The notes under the pieces are model-generated. The model was not told where the DNA came from. It saw only the letters and a list, made by a program, of their open reading frames with translations, and ran no database searches. A stretch of DNA of 5,475 nucleotides from an uncultured Ruminiclostridium sp. (lineage in GTDB: Bacteria > Bacillota > Clostridia > Oscillospirales > Ruminococcaceae), in NCBI GenBank assembly GCA_934462775.1, contig CAKSIR010000138.1, forward strand, positions 1-5,475, given 5' to 3'. Below are positions 4,188-5,475 of the stretch, piece by piece (positions within the stretch are counted from its first letter, which is position 1; the number at the start of each line of letters is the position of its first letter). The position numbers were made by a program, and so were the translations under genes.

Positions 4188-5438
4188 ATGTCAGAATTAT
4201 TTAACACACAAAATGAAGAAGCCCGCACAAAAGCCATTTTGGCGGCTGTTGATTTAGGGGATTATGACGCCGACGTTTCGCTTGACGAGCTTACCGAGCT
4301 TGCCGATACGGCAGGGGCGGAGGTTGTCGCAAGAGTTGTGCAGAAGCGCCCTGCGCCCGACAGCGCAACGGTTATCGGCGAGGGAAAAATAGAGGAAATC
4401 GCCGAGCTTGCGGCAAATCTTGAAGCAGAGCTGGTGATTTTCGACACCGAGCTTACCGCCAGCCAGATACGCAACATTGAGGACGTGGTGAACGTCCGCG
4501 TAATCGACCGAACAATGCTGATACTGGATATATTCGCAGGCCGCGCCGTTTCCGGCGAGGGAAAGCTGCAGGTTGAGCTTGCTCAGCTTAAATACCGCCT
4601 GCCCCGTCTTGCGGGAATAGGCACGTCCATGTCCCGTCTTGGAGGCGGTATCGGCACGCGAGGTCCCGGCGAAACCCAGCTTGAAACGGACAAGCGTCAC
4701 ATCAGGCGAAGAATCGAAAAGCTCGAGGGCGAGCTGAAGGAGCTTGAAACCCGCAGAAGCTTTTCACGCTCCCGCCGCAAAAAGGACAGCGTGCTTACAG
4801 GCGCAATCGTCGGATACACTAACGTTGGTAAATCCACTCTGCTGAATAAACTTACCGACGCAGGCGTTCTTGCGGAAAATAAGCTGTTCGCAACTCTTGA
4901 CCTTACCTCAAGGGCAATCGAGCTGCCAGACGGCCGCTCGCTGCTGCTTGTGGACACGGTAGGACTTATCCGCCGTCTGCCGCACCACCTTGTAGAAGCG
5001 TTCAAATCCACTCTTGAGGAGGCGGCAAGCGCCGATATAATCCTCCATGTCTGCGATGTTTCCGACCCTGAGGCGGCTGACAAGGCAAAGACAACGGAGG
5101 AAATTCTGGCGGAGCTTGGCTGCGGGGAAATTCCCGTTGTGAACGTACTTAATAAATGCGATTTGCTTGAAAACAGCATTCCCGAAAACGAGAATACGGT
5201 AAAAATCTCGGCAAAATCCGGAGAGGGGTTAGACCGTCTGCTTGAGGCAATCGCCCGTAACCTGCCCGAAAGCGCAAGGCGCATGAAGCTGCTGTTCCCT
5301 TACGATAAAGCAGGGCTTATCGCCGACATAAGACGGCTTGGCAAGGTTTTTTCCGAGGAGTACACCGAAAACGGAATTGCCGTGGACGCCTTGGTCGACG
5401 TGAAGCTTGTCAAGGAAATGAGCACTTACGCCGAATAA
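4188..5438 (+). CDS. hflX: GTPase HflX
   Basis: HflX is a TRAFAC-class GTPase that binds the 50S subunit and, in studied species, splits stalled or stressed 70S ribosomes. The 416 residues match the usual 410-430. The N-terminal HflX domain shows TVIGEGKIEEI (61-71), ELTASQIRNIE (88-98), VIDRTMLILDIFAGRA (105-120) and EGKLQVELAQL (124-134). Next comes the glycine-rich loop SRLGGGIGTRGPGETQLE (149-166), then a charged helical linker (167-200). The G domain has G1 GYTNVGKST (209-217), switch I FATLDLTSR (234-242, where the family usually has DPT), G3 DTVG (256-259), G4 NKCD (322-325) and G5 SAKSGEG (341-347), followed by a short C-terminal domain. Der, Era and Obg are excluded by the glycine-rich loop and N-terminal domain. 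It is divergent from nadB over 58 bp and is followed by its own terminator, so it is probably monocistronic. Confidence 0.97.
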   Translation: MSELFNTQNEEARTKAILAAVDLGDYDADVSLDELTELADTAGAEVVARVVQKRPAPDSATVIGEGKIEEIAELAANLEAELVIFDTELTASQIRNIEDVVNVRVIDRTMLILDIFAGRAVSGEGKLQVELAQLKYRLPRLAGIGTSMSRLGGGIGTRGPGETQLETDKRHIRRRIEKLEGELKELETRRSFSRSRRKKDSVLTGAIVGYTNVGKSTLLNKLTDAGVLAENKLFATLDLTSRAIELPDGRSLLLVDTVGLIRRLPHHLVEAFKSTLEEAASADIILHVCDVSDPEAADKAKTTEEILAELGCGEIPVVNVLNKCDLLENSIPENENTVKISAKSGEGLDRLLEAIARNLPESARRMKLLFPYDKAGLIADIRRLGKVFSEEYTENGIAVDALVDVKLVKEMSTYAE

Positions 5439-5442
5439 TATC

Positions 5443-5475
5443 ATCTCCCCCCCGAAGCGGGGGAGATTTTATTTA
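5443..5475 (+). terminator. Intrinsic terminator of hflX
   Basis: ATCTCCCCC (5443-5451) pairs perfectly with GGGGGAGAT (5459-5467) around a 7-nt loop, followed by TTTTATTTA at the window edge. It begins 4 bp after the hflX stop codon. Confidence 0.9.

Noticed and set aside
4130..4237. 36-residue N-terminal extension of NadB
   Set aside because: It crosses the hflX start region, and ATG 4129 has AAGGAG upstream and begins right before the FAD-binding strand.
4697..5284. 195-residue Ser-rich minus-strand frame across hflX
   Set aside because: It is antisense to the HflX G domain; the serine richness is the complement of the gene's codon use.

Overview
The window looks like chromosomal DNA from a low-to-mid GC Gram-positive bacterium of class Clostridia, perhaps a Ruminococcus-like gut or rumen lineage. 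The reasons are strong purine-rich Shine-Dalgarno sites (AAGGAGG types), Bacillota-style intrinsic terminators, and the character of the proteins. The genus is an inference; no 16S or other marker is present.

Layout from left to right. Bases 1-486 carry no convincing protein gene but are dense in signals. A near-consensus sigma-A promoter at 13-40 fires leftward off the edge, and bases 1-7 match the first seven bases of a CIRCE (HrcA) heat-shock operator. A GC-rich hairpin at 86-127 can act as a terminator, with a candidate structured small RNA reading into it on the minus strand. An 11-bp-phased array of AATGTTACTT-like repeats (366-409, with two further copies to 456) lies directly upstream of the first gene. 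Bases 487-1731 hold a rightward pair: a short family-2 glycosyltransferase and a charged protein of unknown function. They end at a strong terminator (1731-1766) that also serves the convergent nad genes.

Bases 1803-4129 hold a leftward two-gene operon, nadB then nadC. They overlap by four bases (ATGA) and encode the first and last enzymes of de novo NAD synthesis from aspartate (aspartate to iminoaspartate, and quinolinate to nicotinate mononucleotide). The middle enzyme, NadA, is not in the window. Divergent from nadB, after only 58 bp, is hflX (4188-5438), a ribosome-associated GTPase, which ends at its own terminator at the right edge.

The coding part is mostly ordinary housekeeping. The left intergenic region is the most interesting part: a probable heat-shock promoter, a possible small RNA exposing anti-Shine-Dalgarno segments, and a phased operator-like array sit within 460 bp. 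No mobile element, CRISPR array, tRNA or rRNA was seen.
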